Positions 46,740 through 54,467 of a stretch of DNA of 64,000 nucleotides are shown one piece after another. The DNA is from Celeribacter ethanolicus. Its GTDB lineage: Bacteria > Pseudomonadota > Alphaproteobacteria > Rhodobacterales > Rhodobacteraceae. Location: NCBI RefSeq assembly GCF_001550095.1, contig NZ_LRUC01000011.1, forward strand, positions 62,001 to 126,000, read 5' to 3'. A model generated the notes under the pieces. That model had not been told where the DNA came from. It searched no databases and saw only the letters and a program-made list of their open reading frames with translations. The position numbers and the translations under genes were made by a program. The first letter of the stretch is position 1, and every line of letters starts with the position of its first letter.

Positions 46740-47165
46740 GTGAACCGCGAGGATTTCGAGCTTTCAGTCTTTACGCCCTATCTGCTCAACCAAGCAGCAG
46801 AACAGCAAAGTCGTGTTTTTTCAAATACCTACAAAAACCTCTACGGCATGCTGCAAACCGAATGGCGGGTGCTGTTTCATCTCGGGCGCTACGGCGCAAT
46901 GACAGCGAAAGAAATTTCCATACGCGCCAGCATTCACAAAACCAAGGTTTCTCGCGCCGTGCGCGCGCTTGAACAAAAGCGTTTTCTCGGACGTGAGGTC
47001 AGCCATGAAGACCGGCGCATGGAACGGCTGACCCTGCGCCCGGCAGGTCAGGACGCGTTCAACGTCCTGACCGCTGCCGCCGCAGATTACGAAACCGCAT
47101 TGGCCACCCGGCTCGGCCCGGAGGACATGAAGCACTTAAAGCGTCTGCTCATGGCGCTCGCATGA
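46740..47165 (+). CDS. MarR-family regulator of the homogentisate operon
   Basis: A 141-residue MarR protein. LQTEWRVLFHLGRYGAMTAKEISIRASIHKTKVSRAVRALEQKRFL is the winged helix and recognition region, followed by the DRRMERLTLRPAGQ wing. The GTG at 46740 has GGGAGAG 6 bases upstream; a TTG at 46722 is weaker. Divergence from hmgA suggests repression relieved by homogentisate or a precursor. The 3' end overlaps the LuxR gene by 30 bases, convergently. Confidence 0.88.
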   Translation: MNREDFELSVFTPYLLNQAAEQQSRVFSNTYKNLYGMLQTEWRVLFHLGRYGAMTAKEISIRASIHKTKVSRAVRALEQKRFLGREVSHEDRRMERLTLRPAGQDAFNVLTAAAADYETALATRLGPEDMKHLKRLLMALA

Positions 47166-47879
47166 GCCGCGCACCGCAGCCCCCTGCCGACAGAGTGCGA
47201 ACAGGGCACCTTTCGACGAAATCCCCAGCTTGGCATAGGCGCGCTTGCGATAGGTCGCGATCGTCTCCGGCGACACGGACAGTTCGAGCGCGATCAGCTC
47301 CGCCTTTTTGCCGTCGAGCATCCCGAGACAGACCTGACGCTCGCGGGCGCTGAGCACATCGAGGGCCGGTGGCGGACCGGTGCGTGACAGCCCTTCGAAA
47401 TGCATCAGCGCGATTTTTGCGGCCAAAGATGCCAGAGCCGCCTCCGGCCCGCCGCCCTCCCCCTGCGCAGCAAGGTAGAAATTGACGATGATCCGACGCT
47501 CCTCACCGACGGCGAGAACCGCCAGCTTGCCGGACAGGCCCGGTGTGCTGAAAAACCTCTGACGATAGCTTTCGGACATATCGCTGTCCCGCACCCGAAC
47601 ATGCACCAGTTTGCGCTGGCCCGGCGACAGTGCGGTCAGCACTGGCAACAAGGGATCCTCCCGGAACCCGCCCTCCAGATAAGCCTCGGCCAGCACCTCG
47701 CCCAAGCGTTCGCGGGAAAAATTGCGGGACAACAGGCAACAGGCCTGCGACCCGCTCAGATCGAAAATCATAACCTGTCGAGCACCGCTTTGCTCCGCCA
47801 GTTCTGAAAACACCTGTCCGAAACGGTCCGAGCCACAGGCGTCGAGACAGGCCTCGACCATGGTCAACACATTGCTCAC
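47136..47879 (-). CDS. LuxR-family regulator
   Basis: A 247-residue protein with an N-terminal sensor-like region and a C-terminal LuxR helix-turn-helix (LDVLSARERQVCLGMLDGKKAELIALELSVSPETIATYRKRAYAKLGISSKGALFAL). No phosphoacceptor domain is present. The GTG at 47879 follows GGAGGGC. It is divergent from the second MhaA/MhaB pair and probably activates it; the autoinducer-type domain is not convincing, so an aromatic ligand is possible. Confidence 0.85.
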   Translation of the reverse strand: MSNVLTMVEACLDACGSDRFGQVFSELAEQSGARQVMIFDLSGSQACCLLSRNFSRERLGEVLAEAYLEGGFREDPLLPVLTALSPGQRKLVHVRVRDSDMSESYRQRFFSTPGLSGKLAVLAVGEERRIIVNFYLAAQGEGGGPEAALASLAAKIALMHFEGLSRTGPPPALDVLSARERQVCLGMLDGKKAELIALELSVSPETIATYRKRAYAKLGISSKGALFALCRQGAAVRGSCERHEQTL

Positions 47880-48061
47880 CTGTGCGCCCTCCGTGTCCTC
47901 GTGCGATCCCTGCCCCAAGGGATGCCCCGGATCTGCCCTTATGTCCAGAATGTCCCGGGAACACCCGCATTGTGCCTGGTGTCCCTTGTTGCGGGGGACA
48001 GACCCGTCCCCCCGCTCCCCCTATCCTGCCCGTTCCACTTCGAACCATGGGAGGAGCCGTA

Positions 48062-49687
48062 GTGAGACCTCAGGGACGGGCCGAGACCGACTCGCTTTAT
48101 TTCAGCTATCCACATTTTGACGCCCCGCAAGCGCGTCAGACGTTGAGTGACCCCGCCCGGGTGGCCATCGTCGGTGCGGGCCCGGTTGGCATGACGGCCG
48201 CGCTGGCGCTGGCGCATGAAGGCGTGGCATCCGTGCTGTTCGACAACAAGGCGACGTTCAACGACGGCAGCCGCGCCATCTGCATCGCCCGACCGAGCTT
48301 TGCCATTCTCGACCGTCTGGGCGTGGTGGCGCCGTTTTTGGAAAAATCGCTGGGCTGGACCACCGGACGGTCTTTCTACCAAGGGCGGCAAATCCTCGAA
48401 TTCGAGATGCCGGACAGCGCGGAAGAGAAGTTCCGCCCGATGTACAACCTGCAACAGCAATATATCGAGGCCTATCTCTGGCAGGCGGTCGCAGCCAGCC
48501 CTCTGATCGACATCCGCTGGCAGAGCGAAGTGACCGGCCTGCGCGACACCGCCACCGGATTGCGTCTTGCAATCACCGACCCCAACGGCAGTTACGAGAT
48601 CGACACCGACTGGTGTCTGGCCTGTGATGGTGCCCGCAGCCCGGTGCGCAAACTGCGTGGCAAACGGCTTCAGGGGCAGAATTTCGAAGGCCGCTATGTA
48701 ATCGCGGATGTGCAGATGGAGCACGATTATCCGACGATCCGGCGCGCCCTGTTCGACCCGGAGAGCCGCCCCGGCGGCACGGTACTCATTCACCGCCAGC
48801 CGGATAATATCTGGCGCATTGATTACCAGTTGCGCGATGACGAAGACGAAAGCGAGGCGATCCGGGAGGACAATGTCCGCATCAGTGTCCAGGCCGTGCT
48901 CGACGACATCGGCCACAAGGGGCCTTGGGAGCTTGAATGGTGGAGCGTCTATTCTGCCAACACGCTGGCGCTCGACGATTATCGTGACGGGCGGGTGTTC
49001 TTTGTCGGGGACAGCGCGCATATCGTGCCGATCTTCGGCGTGCGCGGCCTCAACAACGGGCTCGCAGATGCCGCCAATATCGGCTGGAAACTGGGTTGGG
49101 TGCTGACGGGGCGCGCGGGAGAGGCGCTGCTCGACAGTTATTCGCCGGAACGCCGCGGCGCGACACTCGACGTTTTTGACAATGCTGCGAAAAGCGCGCG
49201 GTTCATGACACCCTCCACGCATGGCTGGCGGCTCATGCGCGATGCCGCCCTGTCTCTGGCCCTCGACCACCCGTTTGCGGGCAACCTTGCCAATCCCCGG
49301 CAAATGACGGCCTACAGCTATCACGACAGCCCCGCGACCCTGCCGGACGACCCGCGCTTTTCCGACGGCCCGCTCCCCGGTGCCCATGTGCCGGAGATGC
49401 GGATGGAGAGCGGGTTTCTCTCCGACCGTTTCGGGGCGGGTTTCACCCTGTTGTGTTTCGAGGACACACAGGAGGATTTGTCCAAACAGGTCCGCACACA
49501 GGCGCCCGAGGGGATATCGGTGGTGACCTTGCCCTATCCGTCCACGCTCGCCTCCCGTTTCGGCGCCACGTCCGGATCGGCCTATCTGATCCGGCCCGAC
49601 CTGCATATCGCGGCCCGCTGGTACACTGCCGAGGCGCAAAATGTTTGCGACGCCTTTTCCCGCCTCACCGAGACACAGGAGCGCTGA
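48062..49687 (+). CDS. Class A FAD monooxygenase, MhaA-like (copy 2)
   Basis: A 541-residue paralogue of the flavoprotein at 41253. It has VAIVGAGPVGMTAALALAHEG for FAD, a CDGARSPVRKLRG segment, and GRVFFVGDSAHIVPIFGVRGLNNGLADAANIGWKLGW. The His after GD is shifted by a Ser-Ala pair, otherwise as in the family. The GTG at 48062 follows GGAGGAG at 5 bases; ATG 48047 is possible. It is followed 1 base later by a DUF2783 gene, so both flavoproteins keep the small partner. Confidence 0.85.
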   Translation: MRPQGRAETDSLYFSYPHFDAPQARQTLSDPARVAIVGAGPVGMTAALALAHEGVASVLFDNKATFNDGSRAICIARPSFAILDRLGVVAPFLEKSLGWTTGRSFYQGRQILEFEMPDSAEEKFRPMYNLQQQYIEAYLWQAVAASPLIDIRWQSEVTGLRDTATGLRLAITDPNGSYEIDTDWCLACDGARSPVRKLRGKRLQGQNFEGRYVIADVQMEHDYPTIRRALFDPESRPGGTVLIHRQPDNIWRIDYQLRDDEDESEAIREDNVRISVQAVLDDIGHKGPWELEWWSVYSANTLALDDYRDGRVFFVGDSAHIVPIFGVRGLNNGLADAANIGWKLGWVLTGRAGEALLDSYSPERRGATLDVFDNAAKSARFMTPSTHGWRLMRDAALSLALDHPFAGNLANPRQMTAYSYHDSPATLPDDPRFSDGPLPGAHVPEMRMESGFLSDRFGAGFTLLCFEDTQEDLSKQVRTQAPEGISVVTLPYPSTLASRFGATSGSAYLIRPDLHIAARWYTAEAQNVCDAFSRLTETQER

Positions 49688-49688
49688 G

Positions 49689-49883
49689 ATGACCCCCGCA
49701 GATCTGGAAACCGTTTACGAAGCTCTCGCGGAGGACATCGACCGCGTCGGCCCGGAGAAAAGCGCGCTGTTTCTCTCGAAGCTCGCGCTGCTTCTCGCTC
49801 AGGACATCGGGACGGCAGCGCCGGTTCTGGCCCGCATCAAGGAAGCCTCGGCGCATCTGACGGTTGAAACGCTGAAACCGTGA
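49689..49883 (+). CDS. DUF2783 small protein (MhaB-like), copy 2
   Basis: A 64-residue protein of the same family as that at 41059, with LYxxLAEDIDRVG-type opening residues (VYEALAEDIDRVGPEKSALFLSKLALLLAQDIG). It starts one base after the MhaA-like stop (TGAGATG). It is likely the coupling partner of copy 2. Confidence 0.75.
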   Translation: MTPADLETVYEALAEDIDRVGPEKSALFLSKLALLLAQDIGTAAPVLARIKEASAHLTVETLKP

Positions 49884-49972
49884 TTGCCTAATATACCTAA
49901 TATATATCTCGCTCTTTGCCCGGGAAACGATCCCCGGGACAACAGGCCGAAAACGTCAAACCAAAATGCCTG

Positions 49973-49996
49973 CTGGCCGATGCTTTGCTCGGCCAG
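49973..49996 (-). terminator. Inverted repeat downstream of the aldo/keto reductase gene
   Basis: CTGGCCGA and TCGGCCAG are perfect arms with an 8-base loop in the 186-base convergent gap. A second short GC dyad (CCCGGGAAACGATCCCCGGG) is at about 49918. Either could terminate both genes; no T tracts are seen. Confidence 0.45.
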
Positions 49997-50069
49997 AAGG
50001 CGCTGAAGGATCGACGTCCGCAAAATGTCACGTCCGCTGAATATTCACGGCGAAACGGATCCTATCCGC

Positions 50070-50930
50070 TTACACGCCGGCGTAGACCGGGAACATGCTG
50101 GCGTCGCCGTAGTCCTTGATTTTCTCCATGGCTTTGAGGGCGTCCATGTCCTCGGCGGAGATTTCGAAATCGACGGCGGCGTTGCTTTCCATGTGGGCAG
50201 GCGTCGCGGTTTTCGGCAGCGGCAGCAGACCCAGTTGCAGACAGTAACGGATCGCCAACTGCGGCAGGCTCACACCGTATTTATCGGCCATCGCCTGAAC
50301 TTCGGTGTTTTTCATCAGTTCGCCGTGGCCCATCGGGGAATAGGCTTCGACGAGGATATTTTTGCTCTGACAATAGTTGATCAGTTCGAAAGGCGTGTTG
50401 GTGATGTGGGCGAGGATCTGGTTGACCATCGGTCCCACGGTGCCGTTGTCGATCAGGTTGTCGAGATCGGCCTTCTCATGGTTGGACACGCCAATGGCGC
50501 GGATTTTGCCCGCTTTATAGGCCTCTTCCAGCGCAGTCCAGGCGGCCAGGTTGCCTTCGAAATAGCGGTCTTCGCCCCCGAAGTTTTCCCAAGGCGTCGG
50601 GCTGTGGATGATCATCAGGTCGATGTAGTCGACGCCCAGAAGATCGAGCGAGCCCTGGATCGCGGCTTTCGCGCCCTCGTAATCCTTGATGCCCGCATCC
50701 AGTTTGGTTTGCAGGAACAGCTCTTCGCGGGCCACGCCGCAATCGCGCAGGCCCTCGCCCACGCCGCGTTCGTTGCCATAGGCCTGTGCGGTGTCGATGT
50801 GGCGGTAGCCGAGTTTGACGGCGGTCTTGACAGCCTCCGCCACTTTGTCGTCGTCAATCATCCAGGTGCCGAGACCGAGTTTCGGAACTTCGACGCCATT
50901 GGAGAGGGTGAATGTCTCTTGAAGGATCAT
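50070..50930 (-). CDS. Aldo/keto reductase
   Basis: A 286-residue NADPH-dependent TIM-barrel reductase. The catalytic tetrad is seen in DTAQAYGNE (Asp, Tyr), QTKL (Lys) and IHSP (His). IGVSNHEKADLDNLI and PLPKTATPAHMESN bind the cofactor. The likely role is reduction of reactive aldehydes or dicarbonyls. AAAGGAAG precedes the start. Its promoter region carries the LysR-type dyad at 51078. Confidence 0.92.
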   Translation of the reverse strand: MILQETFTLSNGVEVPKLGLGTWMIDDDKVAEAVKTAVKLGYRHIDTAQAYGNERGVGEGLRDCGVAREELFLQTKLDAGIKDYEGAKAAIQGSLDLLGVDYIDLMIIHSPTPWENFGGEDRYFEGNLAAWTALEEAYKAGKIRAIGVSNHEKADLDNLIDNGTVGPMVNQILAHITNTPFELINYCQSKNILVEAYSPMGHGELMKNTEVQAMADKYGVSLPQLAIRYCLQLGLLPLPKTATPAHMESNAAVDFEISAEDMDALKAMEKIKDYGDASMFPVYAGV

Positions 50931-51077
50931 GGGATCTTCCTTTCTTTTGCGTTTGGCCGTTTGCGCAACAAAGGCGCTAAGGGAACGGCGCGGCCCCCAG
51001 CCAAAGCAGGGAACCTCTGTCTTGGTGGGCGCAATCTAGGCCAGAGCGTGAGCTATGATAATCCGGGCAAAACAGAT

Positions 51078-51106
51078 GCCACTCATGAAAATAAATCATG
51101 AGTGGC
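51078..51106. promoter_or_regulatory. LysR-type dyad A (upstream of the aldo/keto reductase gene)
   Basis: GCCACTCATGA and TCATGAGTGGC are perfect 11-bp arms with a 7-base spacer, 148 bases upstream of the reductase start. The inner bases give T-N11-A. The same CAYTCATGA-N7-TCATGARTG dyad occurs at 54352 and, less perfectly, at 53082. Confidence 0.68.
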
Positions 51107-51128
51107 CCTATTCAGCTCAAATCAGAGA

Positions 51129-51524
51129 TCAGCCATTGTAATCCTCGTCTGCGACTTTCTCCATCCAGGTCACGGCGGAGCCATCGACGGTCTCTTGGAT
51201 CGCATAGTGGCTCATGGCGGTCTCGGGTGCGGCCCCATGCCAATGTTTCTCGCCAGCCGGGAACCAGACGACATCACCGGCGCTGACCTCTTCGACCGCC
51301 CCGCCTTCGCGCTGAACGCGACCTCGACCGAATGTGATGATGATGGTCTGCCCTGCGGGGTGCGTGTGCCATGCGGTGCGCGCCCCCGGCTCGAAGGTCA
51401 CATGCGAGCCACCGACGCGGCCCGGGTCTTCGGCCTGAAACATCGGATCGACACGCACGGTGCCGGTGAACCAATCTTCGGGACCGGGCATAGAGGGATT
51501 GCTGCCGGAACGGATGATTTTCAT
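51129..51524 (-). CDS. Cupin-domain protein
   Basis: A 131-residue single-domain cupin. [18 protein letters not shown] supplies two of the metal histidines, and [20 protein letters not shown] is the second cupin motif. It resembles the quercetin-dioxygenase-like cupins that accompany carboxymuconolactone decarboxylase-like proteins. GAAAGGAG precedes the start. It lies 28 bases after the F420-type reductase gene in one operon. Confidence 0.88.
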   Translation of the reverse strand: MKIIRSGSNPSMPGPEDWFTGTVRVDPMFQAEDPGRVGGSHVTFEPGARTAWHTHPAGQTIIITFGRGRVQREGGAVEEVSAGDVVWFPAGEKHWHGAAPETAMSHYAIQETVDGSAVTWMEKVADEDYNG

Positions 51525-51552
51525 GGGGATACTCCTTTCAGAAACGCGAGGC

Positions 51553-52191
51553 TCAGCCGCGCAATTTGTCAAAACGATAGGTCAGCGCCGGGCCGCCGGG
51601 CTGGACATAGGCCAATTCCACGGTCGCCATGGCGAAGGGTTCGATGAAGCGGGCGTTGTGCAGGCCGCCGCAGTCCAACGGCTCAAAACCGACATCGCGG
51701 ATCAGCCCGAACGCGATCTCCTTGGCACCCGCGTCGTTGCCATAGGCCATGACCTGCGGTGCAGGCCCCTGCCCCTTTTGGGTAAAGACCGGATAAAAAC
51801 TTTCCGACGGGTTGGTGTTGAAACAGGACACCCAGCGGGCGTGAGGCCGCAGTTTCGCAAGTTCTTCGGCGCCAGAGGAGGTGGTGCCGACGACCAACGC
51901 GGTGTTGCTGTCGTTCAAAGGCAAAGAGCAGTTCAGCACAACCTTGCCCGCCAGATCGCCCGCCTGCTCCAAAACATCGGCGCGGCGCGACCAATGCACC
52001 GCCAAAAGCACCGCATCGGCACCTTCGACGGCCTCGGCTACGGAGCCCGATGAGGCGCCAACCGCGTTTGCAAGCCGATCGAGCTTGGCACGATCCCTAG
52101 CGTAGGAAAAGGTCACGTCATGACCAGCCTCGGCCCAGATGCGGCCCAGTTTGCCGCCCATGAGACCCGATCCCAGAATGCCGATCTTCAT
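51553..52191 (-). CDS. NADP oxidoreductase, coenzyme F420-dependent-type fold
   Basis: A 212-residue Rossmann protein ([30 protein letters not shown]). The family is named for F420-dependent reductases, but this organism group does not use F420 widely, so NADPH-dependent reduction is more likely. The VVLNCSLPL and [12 protein letters not shown] segments fit the family. GAGGAGAG precedes the start. It is the middle gene of the decarboxylase-reductase-cupin operon. Confidence 0.85.
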   Translation of the reverse strand: MKIGILGSGLMGGKLGRIWAEAGHDVTFSYARDRAKLDRLANAVGASSGSVAEAVEGADAVLLAVHWSRRADVLEQAGDLAGKVVLNCSLPLNDSNTALVVGTTSSGAEELAKLRPHARWVSCFNTNPSESFYPVFTQKGQGPAPQVMAYGNDAGAKEIAFGLIRDVGFEPLDCGGLHNARFIEPFAMATVELAYVQPGGPALTYRFDKLRG

Positions 52192-52218
52192 GCCAAACTC
52201 TCCTCTCATCGCCTCAGT

Positions 52219-53004
52219 TTACTCTGCGCGGCTCTCGAACACCTCTTTCGCCACAGGCAGCGCCGAAAAGACTTTCGGCCAGCCCGCGTAAAAGGCGAGA
52301 TGCGACAGCATGGCGCCGGCTTCCTCTTGGGTCAAACCATTGTCCATGGCGCGATTGAGGTGGAATGTCATCTGCTCCGGCTGACCGGCGGCGATGAGGG
52401 CCGCGACGGTGACGAGGCTCCGGTCACGCGGCGCGAGGTCCGGGCGCAGCCAGAGATCACGGAACAGCACGTCGCGGGTGTTGTCCACCACGCCGATGCT
52501 GACATCGCTGTAAAGCCCGCTGACAAGCTCTTCGCGCGCGTCCTCGGCCTCTTGGTTCAAGGGCAGAAAGTCGACCTCGGCTCCCGGCAGGCTGTCTGCG
52601 GTAATGCCACGGGCCTCGAACACGGGCGCGGCAGCCTCGGCGGCGGCGGTGGCGTTGCCAAGACCGGTGTAGAAGGCCAGATGGGTGATCGTCTCCGACA
52701 GTTCCGCAGGCGTCACACCGGCGTCCAGCGCCAGCGTCACATAGCGGTCGAGGTTTTCGGTCTCATGGCGGGTCATCAGGGCGGCAAAGGTCACAAGCGC
52801 ACGATCGCGTACGGACATCGCCTCATTTTCCCACTCGGCCCCGAGGATCGTCTCTCTGGTGTAGGCCTCAAGCGCCGGGGCGACTTGCGCCACAGAGGAC
52901 GGCACGGTGTCGCGCACATCCTGCGCGAGTGCAGCACTGGTCATGAGGGCAAAGGCGGAGGCGGCAATCGGGGTCTTTCTCAGGGAGGTCTTCGGCGAGG
53001 TCAT
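52219..53004 (-). CDS. Secreted carboxymuconolactone decarboxylase family protein
   Basis: A 261-residue protein with a signal peptide (cleaved near ALAQDV) and two CMD/AhpD-like domains: RALVTFAALMTRHETENLDRYVTLALDAGVTPAELSETITHLAFYTG and RSLVTVAALIAAGQPEQMTFHLNRAMDNGLTQEEAGAMLSHLAFYAGWP. No CxxC pair of AhpD is present. The substrate is unknown. AGGAG precedes the start, and dyad B lies 78 bases upstream. Export distinguishes it from ordinary cytosolic CMD proteins. Confidence 0.86.
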   Translation of the reverse strand: MTSPKTSLRKTPIAASAFALMTSAALAQDVRDTVPSSVAQVAPALEAYTRETILGAEWENEAMSVRDRALVTFAALMTRHETENLDRYVTLALDAGVTPAELSETITHLAFYTGLGNATAAAEAAAPVFEARGITADSLPGAEVDFLPLNQEAEDAREELVSGLYSDVSIGVVDNTRDVLFRDLWLRPDLAPRDRSLVTVAALIAAGQPEQMTFHLNRAMDNGLTQEEAGAMLSHLAFYAGWPKVFSALPVAKEVFESRAE

Positions 53005-53081
53005 GGGGGAACTCCTGTTGTCTGTGTCTCCCATAGATTTGGCGCCTTTCCCGGAGAGATTAATGCCGCCTCACATCACCC

Positions 53082-53106
53082 CACTCATGAGCCGTTTTCA
53101 TCAATC
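53082..53106. promoter_or_regulatory. LysR-type dyad B (upstream of the CMD operon)
   Basis: CACTCATGA and TCATCAATC are separated by 7 bases. The left arm is identical to dyad A and the right differs at two positions from TCATGARTG. It lies between the CMD start (53004) and the lysR stop (53122). Confidence 0.55.
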
Positions 53107-53121
53107 TCTTTCAGGCCGATT

Positions 53122-54018
53122 TCAGGCCCGCTCCCTGAGCGCGTCCAAGACCACGGTGAAGGCCGTGGACGGCCTCTGGCGGCTTGGGTAATAGAGGTGA
53201 AACCCCGGGAAATACGGGCAATAGTCCTCAAGGCACATGCGGAGCGCGCCACTGTCGAGATGCGGCTGCGCCAGACGTTCCGGGATGAGCGCCAGCCCAT
53301 GCCCGTCAATCGCCGCCTGAAGCACCGGGTTGACGGTGTTGAAACAGGCCTGCCCCTTGACCTTGACGTTGATCTCCTGCCCGTCCTTGTCCTCGAACTC
53401 CCAGGCATAAAGCGCGCCATGGGTCGAAAGCCGCAGGTTGATGCAGCGGTGATCGACCAGATCCTGCGGCACCTCCGGCGTGCCCAACGCCTCGAAATAC
53501 TCCGGCGCACCGACGCAGATCATCCGCTCATCCGGCCCGATCCGCATAGCGATCATCCCATCGCTGACCTGATCGCCATAGCGCACACCGGCGTCACATT
53601 GCGAGGCGGCCAGATCGGTGTAGCCGTAATCCATGACGAACTCGACATTGACCGACGGGTATTGCTTGAGCACCGGCGAGAGTTTCGGCCAGAGAATGCT
53701 CTCGATGGCATATTCCACGGCCACGATCCGCACGGTGCCGGTGGGCGTGTCCTGAGAATCGTTGAGCGCCTGCAACCGGCTTTCGATCTTCTCGAAACAG
53801 GGATTGAGGGTGGCCAGCAAATCCTCCCCTTCCAGCGTCGGCGCCACAGTGCGGGTCGTGCGGGTCAAGAGCCTGAGCCCGAGGCGTTGTTCCAGCCCCT
53901 TGATGGTATGGCTCAACGCCGATTGAGACACGTTGAGACGAGCCGCTGCCTTGGTAAAACTGCGTTCTTCGGCCACGGCGGCGAAGGCGATGAGGTCGTT
54001 GATATTCTCGCGTATCAT
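53122..54018 (-). CDS. LysR-family transcriptional regulator
   Basis: A 298-residue LysR regulator. The winged helix is LIAFAAVAEERSFTKAAARLNVSQSALSHTIKGLEQRLGLRLLTRTTRTVAPT, followed by a periplasmic-binding-like effector domain. It sits within the redox cluster and divergent from the Tat-ADH gene, and is the candidate that reads the three T-N11-A dyads. The start at 54018 fits the family length; ATG 54051 is an alternative. TCATGA half-sites also occur in its own promoter (about 54044 and 54070). Confidence 0.9.
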   Translation of the reverse strand: MIRENINDLIAFAAVAEERSFTKAAARLNVSQSALSHTIKGLEQRLGLRLLTRTTRTVAPTLEGEDLLATLNPCFEKIESRLQALNDSQDTPTGTVRIVAVEYAIESILWPKLSPVLKQYPSVNVEFVMDYGYTDLAASQCDAGVRYGDQVSDGMIAMRIGPDERMICVGAPEYFEALGTPEVPQDLVDHRCINLRLSTHGALYAWEFEDKDGQEINVKVKGQACFNTVNPVLQAAIDGHGLALIPERLAQPHLDSGALRMCLEDYCPYFPGFHLYYPSRQRPSTAFTVVLDALRERA

Positions 54019-54467
54019 GAGGGAAGCCGGAGGTTGGAACTGTATGATCAAACGGTTTCCCTCATGATATATGGCCCTGCTTCATGAAGTCGAAGGGTTT
54101 GCGGCGCATGTGGCGCATATTTCATGGCCCGCGTTTCACGCGACGATCCTCCAACGCGCATGAGGCTCTCGCCCTGGAAGGCCGCTGGCACACCGGATCG
54201 CCCGCCACACGGAGAAGGCAGGGCCAGCGTCATTCCCGGAACCAACTTTTCAATCAGAAAACGACGTGGAATCATGTCTTTGCCTTCCCTGAAAGAACAC
54301 CTGTCATGCTAGACGGGCAGGTCATCGGGATCATGCCCCGTTCTCTCAGACCATTCATGATGAGCCCTCATGAATGCATTGCATGGAATGGCGATTATCC
54401 TCGCCACATTTTGCGCCATCATATCTGCAGATGTTTGCCCCTTCCCAAAGAGGATGCCAAAGAGACC
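54019..54467. other. Divergent intergenic region lysR - Tat alcohol dehydrogenase
   Basis: This 449-base stretch contains an open frame in phase with the dehydrogenase, but it is Arg/His-rich, has no family resemblance and crosses dyad C, so it is read as non-coding. It holds promoter DNA, TCATGA half-sites near lysR and dyad C. Confidence 0.6.
54352..54376. promoter_or_regulatory. LysR-type dyad C (upstream of the Tat-ADH gene)
   Basis: CATTCATGA and TCATGAATG are perfect 9-bp arms with a 7-base spacer, 91 bases upstream of the dehydrogenase start. It matches dyad A in arm core and spacer length. Confidence 0.66.

Noticed and set aside
54084-54467. N-terminal extension of the Tat alcohol dehydrogenase
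   Set aside because: It would move the Tat motif about 150 residues inward and it crosses a regulatory dyad.
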